Shown: positions 37,057 through 46,296 of the stretch, piece after piece
Layout: every line of letters begins with the position of its first letter
How positions within the stretch are numbered: the stretch's first letter is position 1
Assembly (NCBI RefSeq): GCF_036084755.1
Contig: NZ_CP107968.1
Coordinates: 1,116,001-1,180,000, forward strand
Length of the DNA: 64,000 nt
Origin: Streptomyces sp. NBC_00370
Lineage (GTDB): Bacteria > Actinomycetota > Actinomycetes > Streptomycetales > Streptomycetaceae
Direction: 5' to 3'
The notes under the pieces: model-generated
What the model saw: only the letters and a program-made list of their open reading frames with translations
Told to the model about the DNA's origin: nothing
Databases searched by the model: none
Translations under genes and position numbers: made by a program

Positions 37057-39482
37057 GACCGCTGGCCTGTTGGCTCTGTTCGCTCAGTTCGCTCTGTGGA
37101 CCCTGTCGGCTCGGCGGGCTCGCCCCGCTGCCCCGGCAGTGCGGGCGACAGCCGGTCGACGAGCGCGGCGCGCTCCTCGGCGAAGGCCGGATCGGCCTGG
37201 TACCCGGCGTGTCCTAGGACGGGCTCCGGCAGCGGACGCCGTACGGAACGGCCGTACGCCTGCGGGTCCTTGAGCGGCCCCCTGTCGACCTCCGGTCCCG
37301 CCTCCCCCGCGGTGACCCGCACCGGGCCGCCGATCGGGTCGGTGTTCCGCCACAGGTTGCGCCAGCAACGGACCTGTCCGCACAGGTCGTTGAGCTGGTC
37401 GGGGCCGAAGTACGCGGGGAACCAGCGGCCGTAGAGACGCTCCAGCGGTGATCCGTACGTCAGCAGCGCCACCTGGCGGCGGGTGGAGGCGCGCAGCTGC
37501 CAGACGGTCGCGGCGGCGAGGACCGTGCCCTGTGAGTGGCCGGACAGGACGAGCCTGCCGCCGGTGCTCGCTGTCCAGGTCTCGACGCGCCAGGTGAGGT
37601 CGGGGACGGCACGCTCGGCGTAGCAGGGCGGTGCGAAGGGGTGCGCGGCGCGCGGCCAGAAGGTGCCGACGTCCCAGAGGATGCCGACGGTCCTGCGGGC
37701 CGAGGCGTGGCGGTAGGCCCGGCGGCCCCAGGTGACGAACAGTATGAAGCCGAGCCCTACCAGCCAGGAGCCCAGCGCCTGGGCGGTGTCGGTGACGGAC
37801 TCGACGAGCGAGTCGGTGCCTTCGGCGGCCTGGCCCGGCACCTCGCCGCTCAGCCACGACCCGGCGACGGCTCCGGCGCCGAGCAGCAGGCCGGCGCCCG
37901 AGATCACCCCGACGAGCCAGGGGGCGGCGTCGGTGAGCGTGGCCCTGGCGCGCACCCCGGCGATCTTGCGGGTGCGGACGGTGTCGACGGTCCTCGGGTG
38001 GAACTCCGCCTCGACCACGGGGCCGAGCCGGCGGGTGGCGCGCGCCGTTCGGACGGCGAGGACGGCCACCGGGACGAGCAGCAGCACCAGCAGGACGGGG
38101 ATGACGGCGGCCTGCCAGCTCAGCAGGACCGGCGGCCCCACGATCCGGCCGCCGCCCATGCCGGGTGTCGCGTCCCCGTCGAGCCAGTCGGCGACGCGCT
38201 GCGCCAGACCGCCGGTCATGACGGCGCCCAGCGCGCAGGCGAGCGTGGCGACGGCGGGGCCCGCCTGGCCGCGCAGCACCGTACGGGGATGCGCCGCGGC
38301 GCGGTGCAGCGCGGCGGCGGCCCCGGCCAGCGCCACGACCAGCGCGACCTGCGCCACGGCGATCACCCGGAAGACGAGGTCGCCGGGGAGCGGCCCCGCG
38401 GAGACCCAGCCGGGCCGCGACCATGCCGCGTACACGACGGCGACGGCGAGCAGCGCGATCGAGCTGCCCGGCAGCCAGCCGATCACCGCCCGGTCGAGGA
38501 CGAGATCGCGCCTGACCTCGCTGCGCCCTCTGCGGCACACCACCCACAGCACGGCGAAGGCGCAGCAGCCGAGGGCCGCCTGGAGCAGCAGCCCCAGGAC
38601 ATCGGCGAGCGGGGAGCCGACGGCCCGGTCGTGCTGACCGGCGGCCACGGTGATCATCGTGGCGACGGTGAGGAAGCCCGCCGCTGTGTGCGCCGCCCGG
38701 AGCCGCGCGACGAGCCGGCGGCCGTACCAGAACCCCGGTGTGCCGAGCGCGGGCCGCACGCCGGGTGCGCCACCGCCGCTCGCCTCGTCCGGCTCGTCGG
38801 TGCTGCCGAGAGGATCGCAGGTGGCTCCGTCGGCGGCTCCGTGGGTGGTTTTGTCGGTGGGCGGCCGCTGCGACTCGTAGGCGCCCCAGGTGCGGTTGGA
38901 GAGGTACCACAGCAGCACCACCAGCGCGGTGGGCACCAGCGCCCCCAGGGCGAGCCGCCGGCCGGGCTGTGACCACCAGCCGTGCTGCTCCGGCGCCAGA
39001 AAGCCCAGCCAGGAGTGTGCGGCGGTGCACCGAGCCGCGCCCGCGCACTGCCAGGCGGCGAGGTCGAGCGCGACCTCGCAGGCGGCGGCGGTCAGCAGCA
39101 CGGTCAGGGTGAGGGCGACGAGCCGTACCAGCAGCCCGTAGAACCGCCGGGTCCTGGCCGACCCGTTCGTCGCGGGCCGCATCCAGTGGGCGAGATTGAC
39201 GACCATGAAGGGCAGGAGCAGCAGCCACAGGGCCCGCGAGCCGTTGCCCGAGGTGAGGTTGGACCAGCAGTACGCCTCGGGCACCGGCCGGTTCCCGCGT
39301 TCAGGGTGACTCTCGGCGTCCACGTCCTCGGCGCGGCGGTAAACGGCGGCCGTCTCGTCGCCGGTGATCCTGACCGTGCGGGAGTCGGCCAGCATCTCCT
39401 GCGGGGTCGTACCGCCGACGCCGTGGACGAGCAGTTCCAGCGTCGCTCCGCCGTCACCGGCGGCCGTGGGATGGGAGGACAC
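37017..39482 (-). CDS. Large polytopic membrane alpha/beta-hydrolase-like protein
   Basis: GTG 39482 is the best start by composition (frame extends upstream without a binding site); 821 residues. It opens with LELLVHGVGGTTP, the oxyanion-side motif of lipases, then has about ten membrane segments, and near residue 640 the nucleophile motif LVLSGHSQGTVLAAA with a C-terminal acidic/His region. So the hydrolase fold appears interrupted by a large membrane part. Substrate unknown; lipid esters are plausible. The C-terminal tail has degenerate TE/TR repeats. Confidence 0.75.
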   Translation of the reverse strand: MSSHPTAAGDGGATLELLVHGVGGTTPQEMLADSRTVRITGDETAAVYRRAEDVDAESHPERGNRPVPEAYCWSNLTSGNGSRALWLLLLPFMVVNLAHWMRPATNGSARTRRFYGLLVRLVALTLTVLLTAAACEVALDLAAWQCAGAARCTAAHSWLGFLAPEQHGWWSQPGRRLALGALVPTALVVLLWYLSNRTWGAYESQRPPTDKTTHGAADGATCDPLGSTDEPDEASGGGAPGVRPALGTPGFWYGRRLVARLRAAHTAAGFLTVATMITVAAGQHDRAVGSPLADVLGLLLQAALGCCAFAVLWVVCRRGRSEVRRDLVLDRAVIGWLPGSSIALLAVAVVYAAWSRPGWVSAGPLPGDLVFRVIAVAQVALVVALAGAAAALHRAAAHPRTVLRGQAGPAVATLACALGAVMTGGLAQRVADWLDGDATPGMGGGRIVGPPVLLSWQAAVIPVLLVLLLVPVAVLAVRTARATRRLGPVVEAEFHPRTVDTVRTRKIAGVRARATLTDAAPWLVGVISGAGLLLGAGAVAGSWLSGEVPGQAAEGTDSLVESVTDTAQALGSWLVGLGFILFVTWGRRAYRHASARRTVGILWDVGTFWPRAAHPFAPPCYAERAVPDLTWRVETWTASTGGRLVLSGHSQGTVLAAATVWQLRASTRRQVALLTYGSPLERLYGRWFPAYFGPDQLNDLCGQVRCWRNLWRNTDPIGGPVRVTAGEAGPEVDRGPLKDPQAYGRSVRRPLPEPVLGHAGYQADPAFAEERAALVDRLSPALPGQRGEPAEPTGSTERTERTEPTGQRSQDSSGSSGRSSE

Positions 39483-39714
39483 TTCTGAACTCGCTCTCGA
39501 CGTGGCAAAGTACTGCGGACACGACCCCGGAAAGGCTGCCGCAGAACGCGGCCGGGGCGGCTCCCGCCGCGCTGCCCTCACTGAATCTCCCCGACTCCGG
39601 CCGCTACGGGCGCGGGCGCCGCCGGCGGAACAGCGTGGGAGGATGGGGGCCTTGACGAGCGGGCGGGGCGAGCGGGTGGACGCCCGGCACACGACGGAAG
39701 GACCCGACAGGGTG

Positions 39715-40563
39715 GTGAGTGACAACCAGAACCTTCTCGCTGAGCAGCGTCGCGCCCTGATTCTGGACGAGGTGCGCAAGCGCGGCGGCATCCGCGTCAA
39801 CGAACTCACCCGCAAGCTCAACGTCTCCGACATGACCGTGCGCAGGGACCTCGACGCACTGGCCCGTCAGGGCGTCATCGAGAAGGTCCACGGCGGGGCC
39901 GTTCCCGTGGTCGAGGCGAGCACGCACGAGCCGGGGTTCGAGGCGAAGTCGGCGCTTGAGCTGACCGCCAAGGAGGACATCGCACGGGCGGCGGCCGCCA
40001 TGGCGGTGCCCGGCAGCGCCATCGCGCTGTCCGGCGGTACGACGACGTACGCGCTGGCCCAGCATCTGCTGGACGTACCGGATCTGACCGTGGTCACCAA
40101 CTCGGTGCGGGTCGCCGACGTCTTCCACGCGGCGCAGCCGGCCGGCACGGCGGGCGGCCAGCGGCCGGGCGCGGCCACGGTCGTGCTCACCGGCGGGGTG
40201 CGTACCCCGTCCGACTCGCTGGTGGGTCCCGTCGCCGACCAGGCGATCCGCTCGCTCCACTTCGACGTGCTGTTCCTCGGTGTGCACGGGATCTCGGTCG
40301 AGGCCGGGCTCTCCACCCCCAACCTCGCCGAGGCGGAGACGAACCGGCGGTTCGTACGGTCGGCCCGCCGGGTGGTCGTCGTGGCCGACCACACCAAGTG
40401 GGGCACGGTCGGGCTGAGTTCGTTCGCGACGCTGGAGCAGGTCGACATGCTGGTGACGGACGCGGGCCTGTCGGCGGGCGCCCGCGCGGAGATCTCCGAG
40501 CGGCTGCCGGGCCTGGTGGTCGCCGGCGGGAGCGACGAGGAGCCGGGGTCGCGGGACGCGTGA
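39715..40563 (+). CDS. DeoR/GlpR-family transcriptional regulator
   Basis: GTG 39715 (or 39712) gives 282 residues; the binding site is weak (AAGGA 13 nt upstream). The N-terminal helix-turn-helix RALILDEVRKRGGIRVNELTRKLNVSDMTVRRDLDALARQG and HGGAV are diagnostic. The effector domain has LSGGTTTYALA, VVTNS, LTGGVRTPSDSLVGP and DHTKWG, as in sugar-phosphate-sensing DeoR proteins. No sugar gene is adjacent, so the target is unclear. Confidence 0.9.
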   Translation: MSDNQNLLAEQRRALILDEVRKRGGIRVNELTRKLNVSDMTVRRDLDALARQGVIEKVHGGAVPVVEASTHEPGFEAKSALELTAKEDIARAAAAMAVPGSAIALSGGTTTYALAQHLLDVPDLTVVTNSVRVADVFHAAQPAGTAGGQRPGAATVVLTGGVRTPSDSLVGPVADQAIRSLHFDVLFLGVHGISVEAGLSTPNLAEAETNRRFVRSARRVVVVADHTKWGTVGLSSFATLEQVDMLVTDAGLSAGARAEISERLPGLVVAGGSDEEPGSRDA

Positions 40564-40621
40564 TCCGGCCGTCCGGCGCGGGGGCGCCGGATGCCGGGCT
40601 CCGTCGTCCTACGATCGCCCG

Positions 40622-41065
40622 GTGACCGTCTTCCGCGTCGACCGCACCCCGCCGCTCTCCGCCGCCGAGGCATGGCGGCGGCTCACCGACTGGCCGGCCC
40701 ACGCCGACCAGGTACCGCTGACGCGCATCGAGGTCCGTACGCCGGGACCGACCAAGGTCGGCACGGTCTTCGTGGCCCGTACCGCACTGCCCGGCCGGGT
40801 GGCGTTCGACGACCCCATGGAGGTCGTGGCCTGGCAGCCGCCGACGGCGGAGGGCCCTGGCCACTGCCGGCTGGAGAAGCGCGGCAAGGTCGTCACCGGC
40901 TGGGCGGAGATCGAGGTGCGGGCCGAGGGCGGTGTCACGCACGTGCGCTGGTCGGAGGAGCTGCGCGTCGGCCCGCTCCCCCGGCTGTTCGATCAGGTGA
41001 CCGCGCGCGTCGGCCGCGCCGTGTTCGGCCGGGCGGTCGACGGGCTGTTGCGCAAGGAGCTCTGA
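40622..41065 (+). CDS. SRPBCC/START-like polyketide cyclase-fold protein
   Basis: GTG 40622 gives 147 residues with the helix-grip order: F.VDRTPPLSAAEAWRRLTDW, TPGPTKVGTVFVARTALPGRVAF, VVTGWAEIEV, then a long C-terminal helix RLFDQVTARVGRAVFGRAVDGLL. Such proteins bind hydrophobic ligands. No product pathway is adjacent; the function is unknown. Confidence 0.85.
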   Translation: MTVFRVDRTPPLSAAEAWRRLTDWPAHADQVPLTRIEVRTPGPTKVGTVFVARTALPGRVAFDDPMEVVAWQPPTAEGPGHCRLEKRGKVVTGWAEIEVRAEGGVTHVRWSEELRVGPLPRLFDQVTARVGRAVFGRAVDGLLRKEL

Positions 41066-41084
41066 GCGCGCGTCCCGGTGCCAG

Positions 41085-41145
41085 GTGCCGGTGCACGGCA
41101 CAAGGTGCGCGGCCGGTGCCGGGCACAAGGTGCGGGGTGCCGAAC
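41085..41145. repeat. Imperfect direct repeats upstream of the sigma-like gene
   Basis: Two copies of a unit GGTGC-N3/4-GGCACAAGGTGCG (first CCGGTGCACGGCACAAGGTG, second CCGGTGCCGGGCACAAGGTG) lie in tandem in the leader region between the SRPBCC gene and 41202. Confidence 0.7.
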
Positions 41146-41172
41146 GCAGTTGCGGTGTGACCTTCGGATCAT

Positions 41173-41205
41173 TCACTCGTTCTCCCTAGGAGCAGCAACG
41201 AGTGA
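41173..41205 (+). promoter_or_regulatory. Start-codon hairpin of the membrane sigma-like gene
   Basis: TCACTCGTT (41173-41181) pairs perfectly with AACGAGTGA (41197-41205). The loop holds the AGGAG binding site (41188-41192), and the right arm contains the GTG start codon (41202-41204). This would restrict initiation at the transcript level, or it could be a DNA operator. Confidence 0.65.
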
Positions 41206-43214
41206 CAGCGCATCAGCACATGCGAAAGGGCACAGGAAAGGGCACAGTCCCGATGCCGACACAGCGACAGCCGACCGACCCCGCCGTCTCCGGCGCGCGT
41301 CCCGGTATCGACGAGGCCGAGGCCGCCCTCGTCGAGCACTACCCGCGTCTCGTACGCCTGGCCTATCTGACCCTGCCCCCCTCTCTCGGCCGGCACAGAC
41401 GCGTACTCGCCGCGCACGCCACCGTGCAGCACGTGCTGCCGGGGCGGCGGTCGGGATCGGCCCCCGCACCGGGACGGCTGAGTACGGACGAGGCGGCCTA
41501 CGCCTGGATCCGCGGCCGGGTACTCGAAGCGGCGCTCGCCCACGGACACGGCTCCCGGCTGCACAACCTGCGTGCGGGCCGGCACGGTCTGCTGCCGCTG
41601 GTGGTGGGTCTCCGGCTGTTCCCACGGGCCGGCGGCACCGACGAACTCGCCCTGGACCAGGCCCTGTCGGCGGCCACGGCGGCGGCACGCGCCGCGCTGG
41701 CGCTGCGGGTGCTGGAAGGGCTGTCCGAGCGGACCGTGCACGCCCTGCTCACCGAGGCGGGCTCCGACGAACCCGACGAGGCGCTGCGCGCCGCCGACCG
41801 GCTCGCGTCCGACCGGGAGGGCCGGGCCGAAAAGCTGCTGCGCACGCCGGAGTTCGACCCGTGCACCGTACAGACCCGGCCGACCGATCTGCTGCGCCGC
41901 AGGCACCGCAACCGGCTGCTCGGCGCCGCCGTCGCCGTGGTGGTGACGGGGGCGGTCCTGGCGGTCACACTGCCGCACAACTCCCCGTCGCGGCAGCGGC
42001 TGGTCACGGCAGGTCCCGCCGCGGGTACGGCACTGGCCAAGGCCGTCGACCCCGCACGACTGCGCCGCGCCCCGGCCGACGAGTGGGCCGACTCCTCGCG
42101 GGTCGACTTCACGCTCTGGCCGGCCCGTGGGAGCCGCGTCGACGACACGGCTCTGCTGCGCCGCGCGCTGCGGGTCTGGGCGAGCCCCGACAGCGACGTA
42201 CAGGTGTCGGCCACACCCGGGACGAGCACCGCCCCGCCTTCCCAGCCACCGCAGTTGCTGTACGCGGGCGAGAGCGACGGCGCCGCCGTGGTCCTGCTGC
42301 ACGACGGGGTACGGGTCGCGCGCTACGCCGAGCCGCTGTCCGGGGACGGTCCGGCGGCGCTGGACCTCGTACGGACGGACGACGCGGACGTGACGACGGC
42401 GGCGGCCCTGGTCGTGAGCCGCACGGCCGGCCGGGCGCGCTATCTGCTCGCCCCGTGGATCGCCGAGTCGACGACCCGCGATCTGCTGGCGCCCGACACA
42501 CCGGCCCGCGATCTGCGGGTGTCGAAGGACGGGGTCACGGACCCGGTGGCGCGCCCCGCGACCGGCGGTTCGTGCGCGTCGTGGCCGGTGATGCAGTTGC
42601 GCTCGTCGGAGAAGATCGTGGAGCGGCACGCGTTCCTGGTCACCGACCTCGGTGATCTCTCGCCCGTGCATCTGACCTACACACCGCCGCCGGCGCCGGG
42701 CAACCCGCCGCGTGCGCCGCGCGAGGCGACGGGCACGCCCGCGCTGCTGAGCTGGGCGCACACCGCCTGCTCACTGCGGGAGTTGCGGGGTTCCGGGGTG
42801 CGGGCGGTCAACAACTGGGCTTTCGCGGAGCAGCAGTTGCCGGAGCGCGGTGGGGTGTCCACCTGGGTCTGCACCCGCGCCGACACCTGGCGCGGCCCCG
42901 GCCGGATCCTGGTCCAGTTCCAGCGTCCCGGCACCTCGCACACGGCGCCGGGCGCGGTGGTGGCCGATGTGAAGGACACCGCGTTGTGCAGCAGATTCGG
43001 TCAGCACGTGCTGGCGGGGGCGCACTGGAAGGCACCGTCGGGGCAGTGGTACCTGCTGGCCGCCGGGTCCCGTGGCGTCGGCGACATCAACGCGGCGGGT
43101 GACGTACGGGCCGAGGCGAAGGGGCCGACGATGGCCGTACGGGCACCGCGCGGCGGCACGGTACGGCTGACGGGCAAGCTCCCGGGCGGTGCGTCGCTGG
43201 ACGGCGTCAGCTAG
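41202..43214 (+). CDS. Sigma-factor-like protein with membrane anchor and exported domain
   Basis: GTG 41202 gives 670 residues. The N-terminal 200 residues look like a degenerate ECF sigma (VEHYPRLVRLAYLTLPPSLGRHRRVLAAHATVQHVL as region 2; AALALRVLEGLSERTVHALL as region 4). A single membrane segment (about 239-258, LLGAAVAVVVTGAVLAVTL) is followed by a 410-residue Thr/Pro/Asp-rich extracytosolic domain with Cys residues (GGSCASW, HTACSL, WVCTRA). It resembles a fused sigma/anti-sigma sensor of Streptomyces, with no known function. Confidence 0.8.
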   Translation: MTAHQHMRKGTGKGTVPMPTQRQPTDPAVSGARPGIDEAEAALVEHYPRLVRLAYLTLPPSLGRHRRVLAAHATVQHVLPGRRSGSAPAPGRLSTDEAAYAWIRGRVLEAALAHGHGSRLHNLRAGRHGLLPLVVGLRLFPRAGGTDELALDQALSAATAAARAALALRVLEGLSERTVHALLTEAGSDEPDEALRAADRLASDREGRAEKLLRTPEFDPCTVQTRPTDLLRRRHRNRLLGAAVAVVVTGAVLAVTLPHNSPSRQRLVTAGPAAGTALAKAVDPARLRRAPADEWADSSRVDFTLWPARGSRVDDTALLRRALRVWASPDSDVQVSATPGTSTAPPSQPPQLLYAGESDGAAVVLLHDGVRVARYAEPLSGDGPAALDLVRTDDADVTTAAALVVSRTAGRARYLLAPWIAESTTRDLLAPDTPARDLRVSKDGVTDPVARPATGGSCASWPVMQLRSSEKIVERHAFLVTDLGDLSPVHLTYTPPPAPGNPPRAPREATGTPALLSWAHTACSLRELRGSGVRAVNNWAFAEQQLPERGGVSTWVCTRADTWRGPGRILVQFQRPGTSHTAPGAVVADVKDTALCSRFGQHVLAGAHWKAPSGQWYLLAAGSRGVGDINAAGDVRAEAKGPTMAVRAPRGGTVRLTGKLPGGASLDGVS

Positions 43215-43246
43215 GCCCTGCCAGGAAGTGCCCGGCGGACCGGAGT

Positions 43247-44374
43247 TCAGGACGCGGTGGCGTCGGGCCAGACTCCCGAGGCCAGGAAGCGCTCCAGGGT
43301 CAGCTCGTACGGTGCGATGTCCAGGCCCTGTCGGGCGAGCCAGGCATCCGAGTAGTACTTGTCGAGATAGCGGTCGCCCGGGTCGCAGAGCAGCGTGACG
43401 ACACTGCCTCCGCGGCCCGTGCGGACCATCTCGGCGACGAGTTTCAGCGCGCTCCACAGTCCCGTACCGGTCGAGCCGCCGGCCTTGCGTCCGATGGCCC
43501 GCTCCAGCGCGCGCACGGCGGCGACGCTCGCCGCGTCCGGCACCTTCATCATCCGGTCGATGGCGCCGGTGACGAAGCTCGGCTCCATCCGGGGCCGGCC
43601 GATACCCTCGATCCTGGACCCGCAGTCGCTGCTCGCGAGGGTGTCGTGGCGCGTCCAGCCGTCGAAGAAACAGGAGTTCTCCGGGTCGGGGACGCAGATC
43701 AGCGTGTCGTACTGCATGTAGTGGACGTAGCGGGCGATCGTCGCCGACGTCCCGCCCGTGCCGGCCGTCGCCACGATCCAGGTCGGCTCGGGGAAGCGTT
43801 CCAACTTCAGCTGCTGGTAGATCGATTCGGCGATGTTGTTGTTGCCGCGCCAGTCGGTGGCCCGCTCGGCGTAGGTGAACTGGTCCATGTAGTGGCCGCC
43901 GGTGGCGGCGGCGAGGCCCGCCGACTCCTCGTACATGGTGCGCGAGTCGTCCACGAAGTGGCAGCGCCCGCCGTGGAATTCGATCAGCCGGCACTTCTCC
44001 GCGCTCGTGGTGCGCGGCATCACGGCGACGAACGGCACACCGATCAGTTTGGCGAAGTACGCCTCGGAGACGGCGGTCGAGCCGCTGGACGCCTCGATCA
44101 CCGGTTTGCCGGGCCTGATCCAGCCGTTGCACAGCCCGTAGAGGAACAGCGAGCGGGCCAGCCGGTGTTTGAGGCTGCCGGTGGGATGGGTCGACTCGTC
44201 CTTCAGATACAGGTCGATGCCCCAGGACTCGGGCAGCGGGAAGCGCAGCAGATGCGTGTCGGCCGAGCGGTTCGCGTCGGCCTGCACCTTGCGTACGGCT
44301 TCCTTGAGCCACGCGCGGTACGCAGGATCGGTGCGGTCCACATCGACCGTGCGGACTGTCTCGTCCTGTGCCAT
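43247..44374 (-). CDS. PLP-dependent cysteine synthase/cysteine desulfhydrase (Cds1-like)
   Basis: ATG 44374 (AGAGGAAC upstream) gives 375 residues. The PLP lysine is Lys69 in [12 protein letters not shown], with [15 protein letters not shown] (substrate loop) and [15 protein letters not shown] (phosphate loop). The long insertion and the DGW.RHD region match the mycobacterial/Streptomyces Cds1 branch, which releases H2S from cysteine, rather than classical CysK. Stands alone. Confidence 0.88.
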   Translation of the reverse strand: MAQDETVRTVDVDRTDPAYRAWLKEAVRKVQADANRSADTHLLRFPLPESWGIDLYLKDESTHPTGSLKHRLARSLFLYGLCNGWIRPGKPVIEASSGSTAVSEAYFAKLIGVPFVAVMPRTTSAEKCRLIEFHGGRCHFVDDSRTMYEESAGLAAATGGHYMDQFTYAERATDWRGNNNIAESIYQQLKLERFPEPTWIVATAGTGGTSATIARYVHYMQYDTLICVPDPENSCFFDGWTRHDTLASSDCGSRIEGIGRPRMEPSFVTGAIDRMMKVPDAASVAAVRALERAIGRKAGGSTGTGLWSALKLVAEMVRTGRGGSVVTLLCDPGDRYLDKYYSDAWLARQGLDIAPYELTLERFLASGVWPDATAS

Positions 44375-44528
44375 GCGCGCTGTTCCTCTCAGTGACCGAA
44401 GCCTTCGGGAGCCTTCCGGACCGGGCCCCCTTCCGGTGACCGTATCCGCACCCCGTGCGCAAACGCTCACTTTGGGTATCCATAGGGATCGCTTGTCCCC
44501 GCGCCGGCCCCGGCGGGTGTCGGGAGCA

Positions 44529-44558
44529 GCGCATACTGCTGTTGGGGACGCGCATACT
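44529..44558 (+). promoter_or_regulatory. Paired 9-mer GCGCATACT, 21 bp apart
   Basis: GCGCATACT at 44529-44537 recurs at 44550-44558, start to start 21 bp (two helical turns), 47 bp before the next gene's ATG. It could be a regulator binding site or duplicated -10-like element. Confidence 0.45.
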
Positions 44559-44604
44559 TGGGCAGACTGCCGACAGGAACAGGCACGGAGGGGGCTGAGC
44601 GGCC

Positions 44605-44916
44605 ATGGCTGAACCGGAGTTCAGCGCACGGGGCGTACGGATAGAGCGGTGGCCCCGCTCGCTCACCAGGGCGGGACAGGTCCTGATACAGGACGGCAGG
44701 CTCGCCCTGCTGAACAGCTACGGCCGGGTGATCGACAGCGCCCCGCTGCGGGCCGTGCGGACGGCCAGGCCGTGGTTCGCGGGCGAGGGTTCGATGGTGG
44801 CGACCGTCAACGGGAAGCGCTACCGGCTGACGATGGGGCAGCGCGGCCGCAGGCCCGAAGCGAAGGCCCTCGCGGGCCGGTTCCTGGACACGCTGGGCAG
44901 GGCGGCGGGCACCTAG
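44605..44916 (+). CDS. Small hypothetical PH-like protein
   Basis: ATG 44605 follows GGAGGGGG; 103 residues. Strands [25 protein letters not shown] and [14 protein letters not shown] followed by a C-terminal helix suggest a small PH-like or SH3-like beta-barrel. No membrane segment or signal peptide. Function unknown. Confidence 0.8.
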   Translation: MAEPEFSARGVRIERWPRSLTRAGQVLIQDGRLALLNSYGRVIDSAPLRAVRTARPWFAGEGSMVATVNGKRYRLTMGQRGRRPEAKALAGRFLDTLGRAAGT

Positions 44917-44930
44917 ACCGATCACAGGGC

Positions 44931-44956
44931 GGCCGGTCGCGAGTTGCGGACCGGCC
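44931..44956 (+). terminator. Hairpin after the small PH-like gene
   Basis: GGCCGGT (44931-44937) pairs with ACCGGCC (44950-44956) with a 12-nt loop, 15 nt after the stop codon. Confidence 0.5.
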
Positions 44957-45126
44957 CTCGCTGAGCCACGCTGGAGGCACGTCACTCAGGGTAAACCGGC
45001 GGTGACGCTGCGATCCAGCCCCGCCGGGCACGAACAGCGGCTCCGGCCCGGTCACTGACCGGACCGACCAGGCCGCTGGATCCGATCCTTCGTCTTCTTC
45101 CGGACCTCATTCGGGGAGTCGCAGCC

Positions 45127-45651
45127 GTGATCAGCCAGCCCAGCAGGCATTGCACGGTGGAGCTCCAAGCCCTGCCGTCGCGGATCGGCCAGGTCCGCAG
45201 AATCATCTCGGCGCAACTGCGCTACTGGCACCTCGACCCGTTGATCGACCACACGGCACTCGGAGTCACCGAGCTGCTGACCAACGTCCACCGGCATGCC
45301 CAGCCGGACAAGCGGTGCACCGTCGATGTCGAGCTGCTGCTCGACCGGCTCACGGTCTCGGTCAGTGACCACGACCCACGCCTGCCGACGGTCAACGACG
45401 CGGCCCTGTTCGACACGGGCGGCCGCGGCCTCGCCCTCATCGCCGCGGTGAGCGAGAGCTGGGGCGTGCGCCCCCAGGGCGATTCGGGCAAGAGCATCTG
45501 GTTCACCCTGCCCACCCCGCCGGGCGCCGGGGCCCTGCCGCCCCGGCCGGTGTACGGCGCGACGACCGACGGCCCCTTCATGGGGACGGAGATCGACGCG
45601 GTGGCGCTGGAGTACGGCCATGCCACCGCCAGATCGGCCGTGGTCGGCTGA
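45127..45651 (+). CDS. HATPase_c anti-sigma-type serine kinase (RsbW-like)
   Basis: GTG 45127 (GGGGAG upstream) gives 174 residues. The Bergerat ATP-binding fold shows ALGVTELLTNVHRHA (N box, ELLTN.HA), LTVSVSDHDPRLP (D.D.P) and DTGGRGLALIAAVSESWG (G box). Such single-domain kinases are numerous in Streptomyces and phosphorylate anti-anti-sigma factors or bind sigma factors. No partner is adjacent. The last 45 residues are nonconserved. Confidence 0.9.
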   Translation: MISQPSRHCTVELQALPSRIGQVRRIISAQLRYWHLDPLIDHTALGVTELLTNVHRHAQPDKRCTVDVELLLDRLTVSVSDHDPRLPTVNDAALFDTGGRGLALIAAVSESWGVRPQGDSGKSIWFTLPTPPGAGALPPRPVYGATTDGPFMGTEIDAVALEYGHATARSAVVG

Positions 45652-45661
45652 CCGGACCCGG

Positions 45662-45705
45662 GAGGACCCGTACCGCCACCCGCCAGGGTGCCGGTACGGG
45701 TCCTC
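45662..45705. terminator. Bidirectional hairpin terminator
   Basis: A 14-bp perfect inverted repeat (45662-45675 with 45692-45705, GAGGACCCGTACCG) lies between the convergent HATPase and SHOCT genes. Confidence 0.75.
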
Positions 45706-45773
45706 TTCCGGTGCGCACGCCTCCCGTTCGCGCGCCGCCGGTCACACGGCTGCCGGTCGAAGGGCCACCGAGC

Positions 45774-46088
45774 TCAGGCCGCGCCGCCCTTGCCGCGGCC
45801 GAACTGCTCGTCCAGCACGGAGAGCCGCCGCCAGTACTCGTCCTCGTCGATCTCGCCGGTGGCGAACCGGCGGCCGAGCATCGCGATGGGCGACCGCTCG
45901 TCGTCCACCGGCCGACCGGCACCGCCCTGCCAGGGACCGCCGCGCCACGGACCGCGCGGGCCGATCCCGCGACCGCGCCACGCGGTGCGCCGCAGCACGG
46001 TCACGACGCCGAGGACGACAGCCGCCCAGACCAGCGGGAAGAAGAGGATCCACGGCCCTGGGCCGCCGTGAAACGCCAGTGTGTTCAT
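45774..46088 (-). CDS. Small SHOCT-domain membrane protein
   Basis: ATG 46088 follows GAAGGAGCTG; 104 residues. One membrane segment (about 12-32, WILFFPLVWAAVVLGVVTVL), then an Arg/Gly/Trp-rich stretch, and a C-terminal SHOCT motif MLGRRFATGEIDEDEYWRRLSVL. Function unknown; SHOCT proteins often form oligomers at the membrane. Confidence 0.88.
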   Translation of the reverse strand: MNTLAFHGGPGPWILFFPLVWAAVVLGVVTVLRRTAWRGRGIGPRGPWRGGPWQGGAGRPVDDERSPIAMLGRRFATGEIDEDEYWRRLSVLDEQFGRGKGGAA

Positions 46089-46214
46089 CTCGGTTCAGCT
46101 CCTTCGGAGCGGGTTTTCCGGGTACTTCGTTGTCGCTCACGAGCCTCGCCCCTGGAGGGGCGCCGAGTCGTCGTACAGCCGGCGGCACCGCGCGTACCCC
46201 GGAGGGAGCAGTTG

Positions 46215-46226
46215 TACCTACTGGTA
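46215..46226 (+). promoter_or_regulatory. Short palindrome upstream of DUF4865 gene
   Basis: TACC-TACT-GGTA (46215-46226), 70 bp before the DUF4865 gene, is a candidate binding site of a repressor. Short arms keep this weak. Confidence 0.35.
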
Positions 46227-46296
46227 TGTACAGTGAGACCGACCGCCAGGCCGCCCAGGCCGCAGAAGCAGACCGCAGCTCCGCCGGGAGGCGCCG

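Noticed and set aside
38821..38862. Repetitive Ser/Val/Gly-type codons in the hydrolase antisense
   Set aside because: Belongs to an ordinary low-complexity loop of the real gene on the other strand.
37536..38972. Plus-strand frame rich in Gly/Asp/Arg opposite the membrane hydrolase
   Set aside because: Low-complexity antisense shadow, no binding site.
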